In this document: positions 10,725-22,500 of the stretch, one piece after another
Numbering within the stretch: position 1 is the stretch's first letter
Layout: each line of letters starts with the position of its first letter
Position numbers and translations under genes: made by a program
The notes under the pieces: model-generated
The model's input: the letters and a program-made list of their open reading frames with translations, nothing else
Told to the model about the DNA's origin: nothing
Databases searched by the model: none
NCBI GenBank assembly: GCA_946902985.2
Contig: OX336395.1
Span: 290,713,065 to 290,777,064, forward strand
DNA: 64,000 nucleotides
Direction of reading: 5' to 3'
Origin: Meconema thalassinum
Lineage: Eukaryota; Arthropoda; Insecta; Orthoptera; Tettigoniidae

Positions 10725-11125
10725 AGTGAGAAGCGGCCTCGGTGACGTAACTGGTAGTATGCTGCACTTCTAAGCCCAAGGTCGCGGGTTCAAAGCCGGC
10801 CGAAGTCGTCGGATTTTCTAAGAGCGCTAAAAATCCCTCAGTATGCTTGCCTTTGGAGGGAAATAACCAACGTTCATTGCGAGTTGCTGGTTGCGGTGGC
10901 ATCTCGTAGCCAAGTTCAGAGCTAGGTGTCGTTGACGGTAGTATCTGGTAGCAACATTAGGAACTACTGCTTGAAATTGACCGTCTGCAGTCCTTACCTG
11001 AATTACAGACTAATACAGCCATCACAATTCACACTGTTTATCAGACATATTCTACACTCACCCAAAGTACACGGGGTTACATGACCGCGTTGTCGCAGTC
11101 CCTAAACTGAGGAACCAACCAAAAT
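10725..11125 (+). mobile_element. SINE1 copy fixed within element X
   Basis: The head GCGGCCTCGGTGACGTAAC, B-box GGGTTCAAAGCCGGCC and tail ACATGACCGCGTTGTCGC follow SINE1, with a deletion in the body. The same truncated SINE sits at the same point, inverted, in the other X copy (32563-32965). It was therefore present before X duplicated. Confidence 0.7.
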
Positions 11126-11459
11126 CTCTGCGGGAGATATAATTTTGCGTGAAGAAGTAACAGACCGTTACATAGCTACACATCAGTGTCGAAACCTTGC
11201 ATAAGGACAGTGTGACCACAATTATAAAAATGTACCCCAAATGACAAGAAGGTTACCGTCCCCATAAGACAATAAAATGTTTAAAATATGCATAAAATGA
11301 CGAAAAACAAAGATAATTAAGCTCCAATTATAAACTACTTTCTCGCAATAAAAGAGGTCTGATCCTTCTACGAAAACCTGCATATTCTGCCTATTTTCGC
11401 CTATCCCCAAGTTTGCCCGATGAAATCTACCTCCGCCTTCCGGCGTGCCGAGAGGACTT

Positions 11460-11675
11460 TTTTATATCCTCTTTGCTTCGTCCATCACTGGTTATTTTCC
11501 TACCACTACTTCCTTCAGTTTTTCACCTGCCAATTTGATGTCCATAGAAGTTTCTTAAATTATTTCGGCTGCATTCCAATATTGTTGTTTTACATTTATT
11601 AATTTTCATCACGAATTCTTTCCTGAAGGCAGAATCCATACCATTCCAAAACTCATTCAAATCCTCAGCATCCAA
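11460..11675 (-). pseudogene. LINE-B fragment, second half
   Basis: This continues the LINE-B copy that stops at 8366 (CTCTTTGCTTCGTCCATCAC, then AATTTGATGTCCATAG, as at 3330-3415). Element X separates the halves. No open frame remains. Confidence 0.65.
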
Positions 11676-11680
11676 TATTA

Positions 11681-12158
11681 GGCGGCTTCGGTGGCGTAGT
11701 CGGTAGCATGCTGAGCTTCTATGCCCAAGATAGCGGGTTCAAACCCGGCCGAAGCTGTCGGATTTTTAAGAGCGTTAAAAATCCCTCAGTATGCCTTCCT
11801 TCGAAGGGGAAGTAAAGCGGGCGGTCCCATGTCATACATTTATGGCATGTTAAAGAACCTTCCACTAATTACACCATGTGTGAAGCTAAATTGTATAGGT
11901 TAGGAATGTAAACAGCGCTCTTAGGTTTCTACGTTCGTTGCCAAGAGCCGACTGCGGTGGCGTCTAGTAGCTAAGTTCTGAACTAGGCGTAGTAGTCGTT
12001 GACGGTGGCGTTTGGCGGCAAAAGTAGGAACTATTTGAAAAATTCAAAGTTGCAGTCCTTACTTGAATTTAAAAGAAAAACAGGTACACACACTAATACA
12101 GCCATCACAATCAGACAAATTCTACACACACCCAAAGTACACAGGGCTACATGACCGC
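11681..12158 (+). mobile_element. SINE1 copy split by BEL/Pao element 1
   Basis: A full tRNA-like head (GGCGGCTTCGGTGGCGTAGT, B-box GGGTTCAAACCCGG) is followed by the SINE1 body up to ACATGACCGC. The remaining tail, GTTGTCGCAGCCTCTAAACT, lies at 19176-19212, beyond the retrotransposon. The split shows that the BEL element inserted into an existing SINE. Confidence 0.8.
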
Positions 12159-13921
12159 TGTAATGGCCAACGTGGGAAGTCAACAACCCACCAAGAGTAT
12201 TCTGGTAATAGTGGACAATGTATAAAGGTTTATTGGCCAAAGCATTAGATAAAGATGTAATGATAAAAGAGTTGACTTTATAAAAAGGTCGCATAATAAT
12301 TTAGCAAACATGTGGAGGACCAGACAATATTATTGTCACTAAATGAGGAGGTCCAGGAAGGCATAGGACACAACACCACCACTAACTAATAATAAGATAT
12401 ATTATCAAATAGGTGGCACATAAAACAAATATTCAAAGGTGACACATAAAACAAATATTCAAAGGTGGCACATAAACATATGAGAAACACTAGCACAAAT
12501 TTACAGAATTGAAGAAGCACTCGCATAGAGTTGACACACGTTAAGTCTTGAGCCTAAAACACACACATTGTCTTGAACGTAGCTGCAGATCAGTACATCA
12601 TAGAACGGCATGCAATACACGGCGGTTCCAAAGAATGATATAATTTAAATATGCAACACAAGTGGAGTTGCAACAAATAATGAAAAAACAGGTCGCATGG
12701 AACGAGAATGTGTCGTCGAACCAGGACTGACTCACAGTGATGCGCCGATACTGTAAGCCCAAAAAATGAATTGTTAATAAAACAAATTATGTGTGAATCA
12801 CAGGAAGTCAAAGTAGTAGCTGTCATACAAATACCGGGATATGCCAATCGCACGGTATTGTCACAATAGTAAAGTAGTTTAGCCTAGCATCAACTTCCAT
12901 TCCAGTGATGTTGCAAGAAGTCAAAGTAGTTTCTATCATACAAACACCGGGATATGCCAATCGCACGGTATTGTCACAATAGTAAAGTAGTTAAGCCCAG
13001 CGTCAACTTCCATTACAGTGATGTTGCAGGAAGTCAAAATAGTTGCTATCATACAAATACCGGGATATGCCAATCGCACGGCATTGTCACAATAGTAAAG
13101 CAGTTTAGCCTAGCATCAACTTCCATTTAGTGATGATGCCTGGCCTCGTAACATGCTTCCAGACACGATGAATTACTTATCACACGAAGCATCATCATTA
13201 TTCATACGCGTGAAGACAAATTGTTAGGCAGTAAATGAAGCTAGAAGTAAACACATTACAACAAACTATCCGACGCCGCGGATTGAAGAATTCGTCGACA
13301 TGACGCGTAGCAACATCAAGCATGGTTTGATGAGATCGAAAATCACCGTAATGTCACTGCCCAAACAAAATATGAATCATGTGCATAGGACATGATTGCT
13401 AAGCACGGTTACTATGAAGATAGCACCAATTATAGAAATGATTAGCTGGATACTTGTTGATATCACAACCAGCGTTGAAGCACAGCATTGACATGGCTAC
13501 ACACTTAGAGAACAACGAAGAAGAAACACGTGATTGGTCGCTACAAGCAGCAAGGAGGCCTCTGATAGGCTGGAAGCAGCCAATCACAGTAGAGAGTTTA
13601 AAAACAAGTAAGAGGCCTCTGATAGGCCGAAAGCAGCCAATCACAGTAAAGAGTTCAAAAACAAGTAAAAGGTGAATCAATGTGCCAACTTAAGAATGCA
13701 AAAATTACCTTCTAAGCCAAAATATCCTACTGGAGACACGGCAGTAGGAATACTACATGCAATCAAAACAAATAAATCACGACAACCAATCAACATAAAC
13801 AAAACCAACCTGACAATGAATAAATGCAATGAAGACAAATAATACAGATATGTACAACCACACAGAGTGGAAACAAATGGGGAAACACAAAAACTGGTTT
13901 GCCAAGACAGTGGCCGAACCA
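12159..13921 (-). repeat. LTR of BEL element 1 (3' LTR in sense)
   Basis: The repeat is 1763 bp with ends TGTAATGGCC...GGCCGAACCA on the plus strand. It contains three ~113-bp tandem repeats (about 12795-13135) with the landmark CGGGATATGCCAATCGCACG. It also holds a duplicated block near 13515-13665 with CCAATCACAGTA boxes. The ORFs inside it are not genes. Such long LTRs with internal repeats may hold the promoter and enhancer. Confidence 0.9.
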
Positions 13922-13973
13922 TATTGCCCGCACAGAAACAACAGGCAGGTTGTTTATGAAAATACAAGAGGGT

Positions 13974-16900
13974 TTAGTTCTGCGGCAACAAGGGAGACAC
14001 CTTGACGATGGGACGTTTCAAGAGTCCAGAGGTGGTATGTAGAGAGACCACACGAGCTAGGCCGTCCTTACCACAATGAACCTCAAGAATACGTCCAAGT
14101 CGCCAGTAAGTAGGAGAAACATTGTCGTCCATAATAAGCACAAGCGTGCCAACCTTGAGGTTAGGAGACATACGGTTCCACTTGCGACGTTGTTGAAGGG
14201 AGAGTAAATGATCTGTGGACCATTTACGCCACAATGAAGTCATAATCTGTTGAAGTAATTGCCATCTAGACAACCTATTGATGGGCACTTCAGAAGCGTC
14301 AGGAATGGGCAAGGCATTCAAAGGTCGTCCAACAAGAAAGTGACCTGGCGAGAGATAGCACAAGTCAGTAGGATCCTCAGTCATAGGCGAAATGGGTCTA
14401 GAATTTAGAATGGCTTCAATTTGCACCACGAGAGTGGTCAATTCTTCATACGTAATGAGTGCGTCATGCTCGGAATCACATCCCGAGATACAATCATCAA
14501 CATAGAAGTCGTTTAAAACAATCTGAGTGGCAGCTGGAAAGGGTGTGCCATCAGTGAGGGCGAGCTCCTTTAGCACACGAGTGGCTAAGAAGGAAGCTGG
14601 GGCAGTACCATATGTAACAGTGTTTAATTGATATTCTACTATTGGGTCTGAAGGAGAGTCTCTCCAAAATATTCTCTGTAAGTCACGATCTTTGTGATCT
14701 ACAAGAATCTGTCTGTACATTTTACTCAGATCAGCTGCAAGCGCTATCAAGTGAGTACGGAACCGAAGCAAAATAGAGAACAAATCCTGCTGAATTACAG
14801 GGCCCACCAACAAGGTATCATTAAGGGAGCACCCAGATGTAGTAGCCATCGAAGCATCAAATACCACTCTGAGCTTTGTAGAAGTACTGTGCGGCTTGAA
14901 AACAGGATGATGGGGAATGTAGTAAACTTCACCATCAGTCGGGTGGGGGGCGACTTGCATATGGTTCAAGGCTAGATATTCATGCATGAATTCAGAGTAT
15001 TCTAACCTTAACTCATGGTTACGAGCCAAACGTCTTTCGAGAGAGTGAAAACGATTTAGTGTAGCGTAGCGAGAGGCACCTAGAGGCTCCGAGTCCACCT
15101 TGCGAGGGAGTCTAACCACAAATCTACCATCGTCTTGGCGAGTGGTAGTAGCAACGAAGTGCTCTTCACATATGGATTCATCAACAGACAACACTGGGGT
15201 TTCAACTTCTTCAACGTTCCAAAACGCTTCCAGCTGTTGTTCTACATGAGGGCGTGAGAGTGTAAGTGCTGATACCACGTGCGATGGTTGCGAGGTGCTT
15301 GCAATGGGCAGCCTCCCAGAAAACACCCAACCCACAGAGGTATTTTGAATGATGGGCAAGTCACCAACTGGTATGATTTTACCAGGACATAACAGGTCAA
15401 AGAAATATTCTGCACCAAGAACAAGATCAATAGATTTAGTGCAATTGAAATCAGGATCAGCTAAATCAATATGTGATGGAATGTTCCATTCAGAGGTGTC
15501 GAAACCAGCAGCGGGTAGCTCAAGTGCAATATTGGGAACCACGAGACATTCAAGCTTAGCAGACCAATTAGTAGCACAGGCAAAAACGTTCACATCAGCA
15601 ACAACAGTAGCAGTACTTTGATTTTGACCAACACCGCGAATGTGTACCTTCATAGGTTTGGTGTGGAGTCTTAATTTCTTAGTTAAGTGTGACGAAATTA
15701 AGTTACAATCTGATGCAGAGTCAAGTAGTGCAGTGACAGGTACACGTAAGCCATTGCCAGCTAATATATTCAACTTGGCAGTGGGTAATAGCGTCCTTGA
15801 AAATTGATTGTCACGAGCGACGCTACTGCAACTAGTGTTTACCACGTTAGCATGAGCTTGAGAAGCATCATTACTAGTGCCACTGGAGGGTTCATAGTGA
15901 AGAAGAGTGTGGTGTTTTCGGGGACAAGTGTTACAAGAGTACTTCGAACATTGATGATTAGGCTCGAAATTACGCAAACAATTATAACACAATTTTCGAG
16001 ACCTGACAAAATCCCATTTGGCTGTGGACGAAAGTTTGATAAAGGTACCACATTTCGACAATTGGTGATCAATGCTCCTACAATATGTACAACGAGATTT
16101 GGTAGTAGTTAACATGGGTTTCTGAGGCGAATGACCTTCAGCTTTAAGTTTGGTTACAGCAGTATGTAATGCAGGCCTGGACCCATTCTTTTCAGTTATT
16201 TCCAGTACCTTGCATTTTTTCTCTAAGAAGCTAACCAAGTCCTGGAGAGTGGGAATTCTCCCAGAATCAACATGATTCTCCCATTCACGGATGCTATCAT
16301 TATCTAGTAGCTCCAATATAAAATGTGACAATAACAAGTCTTGAAGGGGAACCCCGTTGAAGTCCAAAGCTTCTAACGCATTGACATGAGAAACAAAGTG
16401 GTCGATGATGGCACGCAATGACACTGAATCATTACCGTATGCGGGGGGCTTGAAAAGCTTGGTAACATGATTGTGCGCTATGAGCCTAATGTTATTGTAT
16501 CGAGTTGTCAGCAAGTTCCATGCAACCATAAAGTTATCATCTGACACAGTAATGTTCTTTAAGAGGAGTTTGGCCTCACCACTAAGACTAGAATTAAGGT
16601 AGTAGAACTTAACAATATCAGACAGAGCATGGTTATCAATTACTATGGCCTTGAAGCTATCTCTGAAATTCAACCAGTCTGTGAAGTCGCCACTGAACTG
16701 CGGAATTTGAATTTCAGGCAACTTTATATGCGCTGCAGCTACGTTAGCAGTAGGAAATTGTGCACTCTGCAAATTATTCAAAGGGTTATCACTGTCTGTA
16801 GTGTTGGATTTTTTGAAATTGTCACAATGTAGTTTAATTTTAACCAGCAACTCAAAATATTTATCTTCGAAGTCACAACGTTCGGCTATTTCTTCGTCGA

Positions 16901-17105
16901 TATTGTCTGTAATATCCTCTAAAGCGACTTGCGCTTCGTTAAATTGTTCATAAATTTCCTCGCATTTGTGTTTGCGTAACACTAACATTTGATATTGCTC
17001 TTCTGTAATGTCCTGAAAGTTGCTAATTACTTTTTCTTGTGAGGTAAGCATGCCCTTAGCGACTGCACGCTTCCTAACTAAAAGTCGCTTTTGGGCATCC
17101 TCCAT
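13974..17105 (-). CDS. BEL/Pao gag-pol with in-frame internal deletion, 1043 aa
   Basis: Residues 1 to about 330 are gag. A Cys/His-rich nucleocapsid-like region follows at about 336-400 (CTYCRSIDHQLSKC, CYNCLRNFEPNHQC). An aspartic protease has LLDSASD near 460. The reverse transcriptase N-terminal half has VVFDAS near 747 and YVDD near 868. The frame then jumps at plus-strand position about 14453/14454 directly into the integrase C-terminal part (TYEELTTLVVQIEAILNSRP). Lost are the RT thumb, RNase H, the HHCC zinc region and the catalytic D, D, E of integrase. The frame is preserved, so gag and protease could still be made. It is nearly identical to element 2 over the shared parts. Confidence 0.92.
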   Translation of the reverse strand: MEDAQKRLLVRKRAVAKGMLTSQEKVISNFQDITEEQYQMLVLRKHKCEEIYEQFNEAQVALEDITDNIDEEIAERCDFEDKYFELLVKIKLHCDNFKKSNTTDSDNPLNNLQSAQFPTANVAAAHIKLPEIQIPQFSGDFTDWLNFRDSFKAIVIDNHALSDIVKFYYLNSSLSGEAKLLLKNITVSDDNFMVAWNLLTTRYNNIRLIAHNHVTKLFKPPAYGNDSVSLRAIIDHFVSHVNALEALDFNGVPLQDLLLSHFILELLDNDSIREWENHVDSGRIPTLQDLVSFLEKKCKVLEITEKNGSRPALHTAVTKLKAEGHSPQKPMLTTTKSRCTYCRSIDHQLSKCGTFIKLSSTAKWDFVRSRKLCYNCLRNFEPNHQCSKYSCNTCPRKHHTLLHYEPSSGTSNDASQAHANVVNTSCSSVARDNQFSRTLLPTAKLNILAGNGLRVPVTALLDSASDCNLISSHLTKKLRLHTKPMKVHIRGVGQNQSTATVVADVNVFACATNWSAKLECLVVPNIALELPAAGFDTSEWNIPSHIDLADPDFNCTKSIDLVLGAEYFFDLLCPGKIIPVGDLPIIQNTSVGWVFSGRLPIASTSQPSHVVSALTLSRPHVEQQLEAFWNVEEVETPVLSVDESICEEHFVATTTRQDDGRFVVRLPRKVDSEPLGASRYATLNRFHSLERRLARNHELRLEYSEFMHEYLALNHMQVAPHPTDGEVYYIPHHPVFKPHSTSTKLRVVFDASMATTSGCSLNDTLLVGPVIQQDLFSILLRFRTHLIALAADLSKMYRQILVDHKDRDLQRIFWRDSPSDPIVEYQLNTVTYGTAPASFLATRVLKELALTDGTPFPAATQIVLNDFYVDDCISGCDSEHDALITYEELTTLVVQIEAILNSRPISPMTEDPTDLCYLSPGHFLVGRPLNALPIPDASEVPINRLSRWQLLQQIMTSLWRKWSTDHLLSLQQRRKWNRMSPNLKVGTLVLIMDDNVSPTYWRLGRILEVHCGKDGLARVVSLHTTSGLLKRPIVKVSPLLPQN

Positions 17106-17384
17106 GATGACTTTAGGATTGCCCGCCTAGATGTAATTACCAGAGTTGCACACCTAACTAACACAACCAACTTAACTAACACAAAAAATAAACACTGAGA
17201 CAATGGTCTCGATTAAGTTGTAAACAAACATCTGAACATAGAATACTGTATTGTGTCCTTGGGAAGTTAATGGGAACGTATACAATTTAAATTTATGGCC
17301 TTCCTGGTGAAATAGCAAGAAACAAGGGCCCAAAATGGCCAACACAATGCTTAATAATTCATTCAAAGTAGTAAACAGCTCAAT

Positions 17385-17402
17385 ATCCGGCCCGGAGGAC
17401 CA
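17385..17402 (-). other. Primer-binding site, BEL element 1
   Basis: Five bases inside the sense 5' LTR lies TGGTCCTCCGGGCCGGAT. It ends as the complement of a tRNA CCA end should, and it resembles the 3' end of a tRNA-Tyr apart from two positions. The primer assignment is an inference from memory of tRNA sequence. Confidence 0.55.
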
Positions 17403-17407
17403 AATAA

Positions 17408-19170
17408 TGTAATGGCCAACGTGGGAAGTCAACAACCCACCAAGAGTATTCTGGTAATAGTGGACAATGTATAAAGGTTTATTGGCCAAAGCATTAGATA
17501 AAGATGTAATGATAAAAGAGTTGACTTTATAAAAAGGTCGCATAATAATTTAGCAAACATGTGGAGGACCAGACAATATTATTGTCACTAAATGAGGAGG
17601 TCCAGGAAGGCATAGGACACAACACCACCACTAACTAATAATAAGATATATTATCAAATAGGTGGCACATAAAACAAATATTCAAAGGTGACACATAAAA
17701 CAAATATTCAAAGGTGGCACATAAACATATGAGAAACACTAGCACAAATTTACAGAATTGAAGAAGCACTCGCATAGAGTTGACACACGTTAAGTCTTGA
17801 GCCTAAAACACACACATTGTCTTGAACGTAGCTGCAGATCAGTACATCATAGAACGGCATGCAATACACGGCGGTTCCAAAGAATGATATAATTTAAATA
17901 TGCAACACAAGTGGAGTTGCAACAAATAATGAAAAAACAGGTCGCATGGAACGAGAATGTGTCGTCGAACCAGGACTGACTCACAGTGATGCGCCGATAC
18001 TGTAAGCCCAAAAAATGAATTGTTAATAAAACAAATTATGTGTGAATCACAGGAAGTCAAAGTAGTAGCTGTCATACAAATACCGGGATATGCCAATCGC
18101 ACGGTATTGTCACAATAGTAAAGTAGTTTAGCCTAGCATCAACTTCCATTCCAGTGATGTTGCAAGAAGTCAAAGTAGTTTCTATCATACAAACACCGGG
18201 ATATGCCAATCGCACGGTATTGTCACAATAGTAAAGTAGTTAAGCCCAGCGTCAACTTCCATTACAGTGATGTTGCAGGAAGTCAAAATAGTTGCTATCA
18301 TACAAATACCGGGATATGCCAATCGCACGGCATTGTCACAATAGTAAAGCAGTTTAGCCTAGCATCAACTTCCATTTAGTGATGATGCCTGGCCTCGTAA
18401 CATGCTTCCAGACACGATGAATTACTTATCACACGAAGCATCATCATTATTCATACGCGTGAAGACAAATTGTTAGGCAGTAAATGAAGCTAGAAGTAAA
18501 CACATTACAACAAACTATCCGACGCCGCGGATTGAAGAATTCGTCGACATGACGCGTAGCAACATCAAGCATGGTTTGATGAGATCGAAAATCACCGTAA
18601 TGTCACTGCCCAAACAAAATATGAATCATGTGCATAGGACATGATTGCTAAGCACGGTTACTATGAAGATAGCACCAATTATAGAAATGATTAGCTGGAT
18701 ACTTGTTGATATCACAACCAGCGTTGAAGCACAGCATTGACATGGCTACACACTTAGAGAACAACGAAGAAGAAACACGTGATTGGTCGCTACAAGCAGC
18801 AAGGAGGCCTCTGATAGGCTGGAAGCAGCCAATCACAGTAGAGAGTTTAAAAACAAGTAAGAGGCCTCTGATAGGCCGAAAGCAGCCAATCACAGTAAAG
18901 AGTTCAAAAACAAGTAAAAGGTGAATCAATGTGCCAACTTAAGAATACAAAAATTACCTTCTAAGCCAAAATATCCTACTGGAGACACGGCAGTAGGAAT
19001 ACTACATGCAATCAAAACAAATAAATCACGACAACCAATCAACATAAACAAAACCAACCTGACAATGAATAAATGCAATGAAGACAAATAATACAGATAT
19101 GTACAACCACACAGAGTGGAAACAAATGGGGAAACACAAAAACTGGTTTGCCAAGACAGTGGCCGAACCA
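17408..19170 (-). repeat. LTR of BEL element 1 (5' LTR in sense)
   Basis: This is the 1763-bp partner of 12159-13921 and is almost identical to it. It has the same three 113-bp tandem repeats (about 18044-18384) and the CCAAT-bearing duplicated block (about 18764-18914). Its outer end abuts the target duplication ACCGC. Confidence 0.9.
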
Positions 19171-19576
19171 ACCGCGTTGTCGCAGCCTCTAAACTAAGGA
19201 ACCAACCAACCATAATATCCTTATTTTCTTAACCAGAAACATATGATTCGTAAAGATATCGCAAAATCGCTTCAAAATATTTTTGTCGCGTTTATCCTTA
19301 ATGCGAAAAAATCATGCTTCTACTCCCATCTATTTGTCCCAGCCACCCTCATATCAGCTGTCACTTCCATACAGCAAGGCCTGTCTAAATACTGAGGGAG
19401 AGATTCGTCAATACACTAACTTCTTTCTTGCTTCACAATTAAATAGTGATAATTGGGGCCCTGATATTTAGGAAAAATCATACTCATATTTTTTTCCTTG
19501 CCTCTATTTCCATGTCCGATTGGTTTCTGATGCAATCAAGTGATTATCGTCACAATACAGTGGTTTTTATTTGTCA

Positions 19577-22500
19577 CTAGCTGAAGTACCCGTGCTTCGC
19601 TACGGGTCGTAAATGAATTAAAATGTGAAGGTGACAGTTAAAACAGGGGATAGGCGAGGTGCTGCGCAGAGGGAGATTAAGGATGGAACATTTTGTCCAA
19701 CTACACCGCTCTGCCTTGACCGTGTTTTATAGCACACATTTAGGTTTTACTCGCTAACGGTTGGAGATACATTTCGGATGGAAAATGCATTTTTTAACCT
19801 CGTATATGCCTTCAAAAGTTTGCTATTTCTTAGCGTTCTCTTTTTATTTGAAATGGAAATATGAAAGTTTAAAACCAAAGGGTGGAGTGACGTCACTAAA
19901 ATGGTCGCCATCTTTGAATATTGCAAAGTATTGAAATCAAAAGTAACCTGTATGTTAACCAGGTAAATCTGCTACTTCCATGTAAAATTCATGTAAATCG
20001 GACCAGTGGTACTTGCGTGATTGAGTAATACACAGACACACACCATCTCATTTTTAGTCTCGCTTCGCTCGCATCATAGTCGTGTCATATTGTTATTCAA
20101 TGAAATGCAGGTTTAACCCCGTTAACACCCCTTTAGAACCTGAACATCCAAAAATCCCTCCTTAGTAGATGTTTTCGACACACAACAAACATATCCCCAA
20201 AATATCATTCTTCTAACATTAATAGTTTTGGTTGGTCGATGAGAGTGAACATCCAAAAATCCTTCCTTAGTGGACGTTTTTCTTCCAGAATTTCACCCCT
20301 CACCATAGGCCCCTTAAATTGGATTTATGAAAAAACGGTCGAACACCTATTTATTTTATTTATTTTATTTATTTATTTATTTATTTATTTATTTTAAGCT
20401 GATTGATTTCCACCGAGTTTCAAACTCCTCGCCTATGTCGTTTAAGAGATACACGCTCCGTTAAGAATCTTTCAACCCCCAATTTTCATCCCTTTCACCT
20501 CATAATATACACTACATCGAAAAACCATTAGACATGTGTCAGCTTATTTTTAATGATTAGTATATATGCCAAGTATCACATCCCCAAATGAAACCACTCG
20601 TGAGATATTGTTATTCAATGAAATGCACGTTTACCCCCTTAACACCTATTTAGAACCTGAATATTCAAAACTCTTTCCTTAGTGGACGTTTTCGACATAA
20701 AACGAACATATCCCCAAAATGTCATGTTTCCAACTTCAATAATTTTGGCTGGGCGATGATGAGTGAGTGAGTCAGTCAGGACATTTTCTTTCATTTATAT
20801 TTGATAATTTCACCCCTCCCCATGAACCCCTTAAATTTGATTTATGAAACAAACGGTCGAACACCTATTTACTTATTTAAAGCTGTTTTCCCCCTGAGTT
20901 TGATGAGTGAGTAAGTGAGTCAATCAGTTAGGACACTTTCTTTCCTGTTTTTTTCCCCAGAATTTCACCCCTCTCCAAGGGCCCCTTAAATTGGATTTAT
21001 GAAAAAGAACGGTCGAACACATATTTACTTGTATTTTAAGCTGTTTTTCACGCCGAATTTCAAACTTCCCGCCTATGTCGTTTAAGAGATACACGCTCCG
21101 TTAAGAATCCCTCAACCCCCAATTTTCACCCCTTTCACCTCATAATATACATCACATCGACAAACCCTTAGACATATGTCTGATTATTTTTAATGATTAG
21201 TTTCTATACCGAATATCACATCCCCAAAGAAACAAATCATGTGATATCGTTATTCAATGAAATGCATCTTTACCCCCTTAACACCTCTTTAAATCCCGAA
21301 TAAACACAAATCATTCCTTAGTTGACGTTTTCGACATACAACGAACATATTCCCAAAATTTCATGTTTCCAACATTAATAGTTTTCGCTGGGCGTGATGA
21401 GTGAGTGAGTCAGACAGGACATTTTCTTTCAATTATTTTTACCAGAATTTCACCCTTCCCCATGGGCCCCTTAAATTGGATTGATGAAGAAACTCTTGAA
21501 CACCTATTAACTTATTTTTAAGCTGTCTTTTTCCCCTGAGTTTGATGAGTGAGTGAGTTAGTCAGTCAGTTAGGACACTTTCTCTCCTTTTTTCCCCCAG
21601 AATTTCACCCCACCCCATTGGCCCCTTAAATTAATTTATGGAAAAAAAAACGGTCGAACACCGATTTACTTATTTATTTAGCTGATTTTCTTTCTCTGAG
21701 TTTCAAATTTCTCACCTATGTCGTTTAAGAGATAGGCCTTCACGCTCCGTTAGGAATCCTTCAACCCCCACTTTTCACCCCTTGCACCTCATAATAATAC
21801 ACCATATCGAAAAACCCTTAGACACCTGTCTGCTTATTTTTAATGATTAGTTTATATGCCGAGTATCACATCCACAAATGAAACCACTCTTGAGATATTG
21901 TTATTCAATGAAATGCAGGTTTAACCCCCTTAAGACCCCTTTAGAGCCTGAATATCCAAAAATCCTCCCTTAGTGTACGGTTTTGACATACAACGAACAT
22001 ATCTCCAAAATGCCATGTTTCCAACTTCAATATTTTTGGCTGGGCGATGATGAGTGAGTGAATGAGTCAGGACATTTTCTTTCATTTGTTTTTCTTCAGA
22101 ATTTCACCCCTCCCGATGAACCCCTTCAATTTGATTGATCCAAAAAAAACCTGTCGAACAGCTATTTACTTACTTTAAAGCAGTTTTTCCCCCTGAGTTT
22201 GATGAGTGAGTCAGTCAGTCAATCGGTTAGGACACTTTCTTTCCATTTCCCCCCCCCCCTGAATTTCACCCCTCCCCATGGGCTCCTTAAATTGGATTTA
22301 TGAAAAAACGGTCAAACAAATATTTACTTATTTTGTATGCTGATTTCTTTCCGCTGAGTTTCAAACTCCTCGCCTATGTCGTTTAAGAGATACACGCTCC
22401 GTTAGGAATCTTTCAATCCCTACTTTTCACCCCTTTCACCTGATAATATACACCACATCGAAAAACCATCAGGCACGTGTCTTCTTACTTTTTAATGATG

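Larger units (their letters stand above)
8367..11458. mobile_element. Element X, copy 1 (about 1.5 kb plus nested mariner)
   Basis: The ends carry a perfect 13-bp inverted repeat (AGGTAGATTTCAT at 8367, ATGAAATCTACCT ending 11432). A further ~26 bp containing CTTCCGGCGTGCCGAGAGG follows on the right. The same unit, inverted, is at 32227-36943. Internally it has degenerate direct repeats of about 150 bp around GGGGTGGGAAAAAGTGGGG and GGGATGAGAAAAATGG, and a SINE1 copy at the same place in both copies. No transposase is visible. The class is unknown; it sits in a T-rich target. Confidence 0.55.
12159..19170 (-). mobile_element. BEL/Pao retrotransposon, element 1, non-autonomous
   Basis: This is a complete 7012-bp insertion flanked by the 5-bp duplication ACCGC (12154-12158 and 19171-19175). 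LTRs of 1763 bp lie at 12159-13921 and 17408-19170. In my read they differ at one position (G near 13697, A near 18946), so the insertion is recent. A primer-binding site is at 17385-17402. The single ORF lacks 680 codons compared with element 2, removing most of RT after YVDD, RNase H and the integrase active site. It therefore needed enzymes in trans. Confidence 0.93.

Noticed and set aside
13399..13680. 93-codon frame repeated in every BEL LTR, a possible accessory protein
   Set aside because: It crosses the duplicated CCAAT block of the LTR, starts with no coding context, and its repeated segments simply reflect the DNA duplication.
15804..16112. Antisense frames over the BEL gag-pol region
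   Set aside because: They are shadows of the long sense frame and appear at matching places in both elements.
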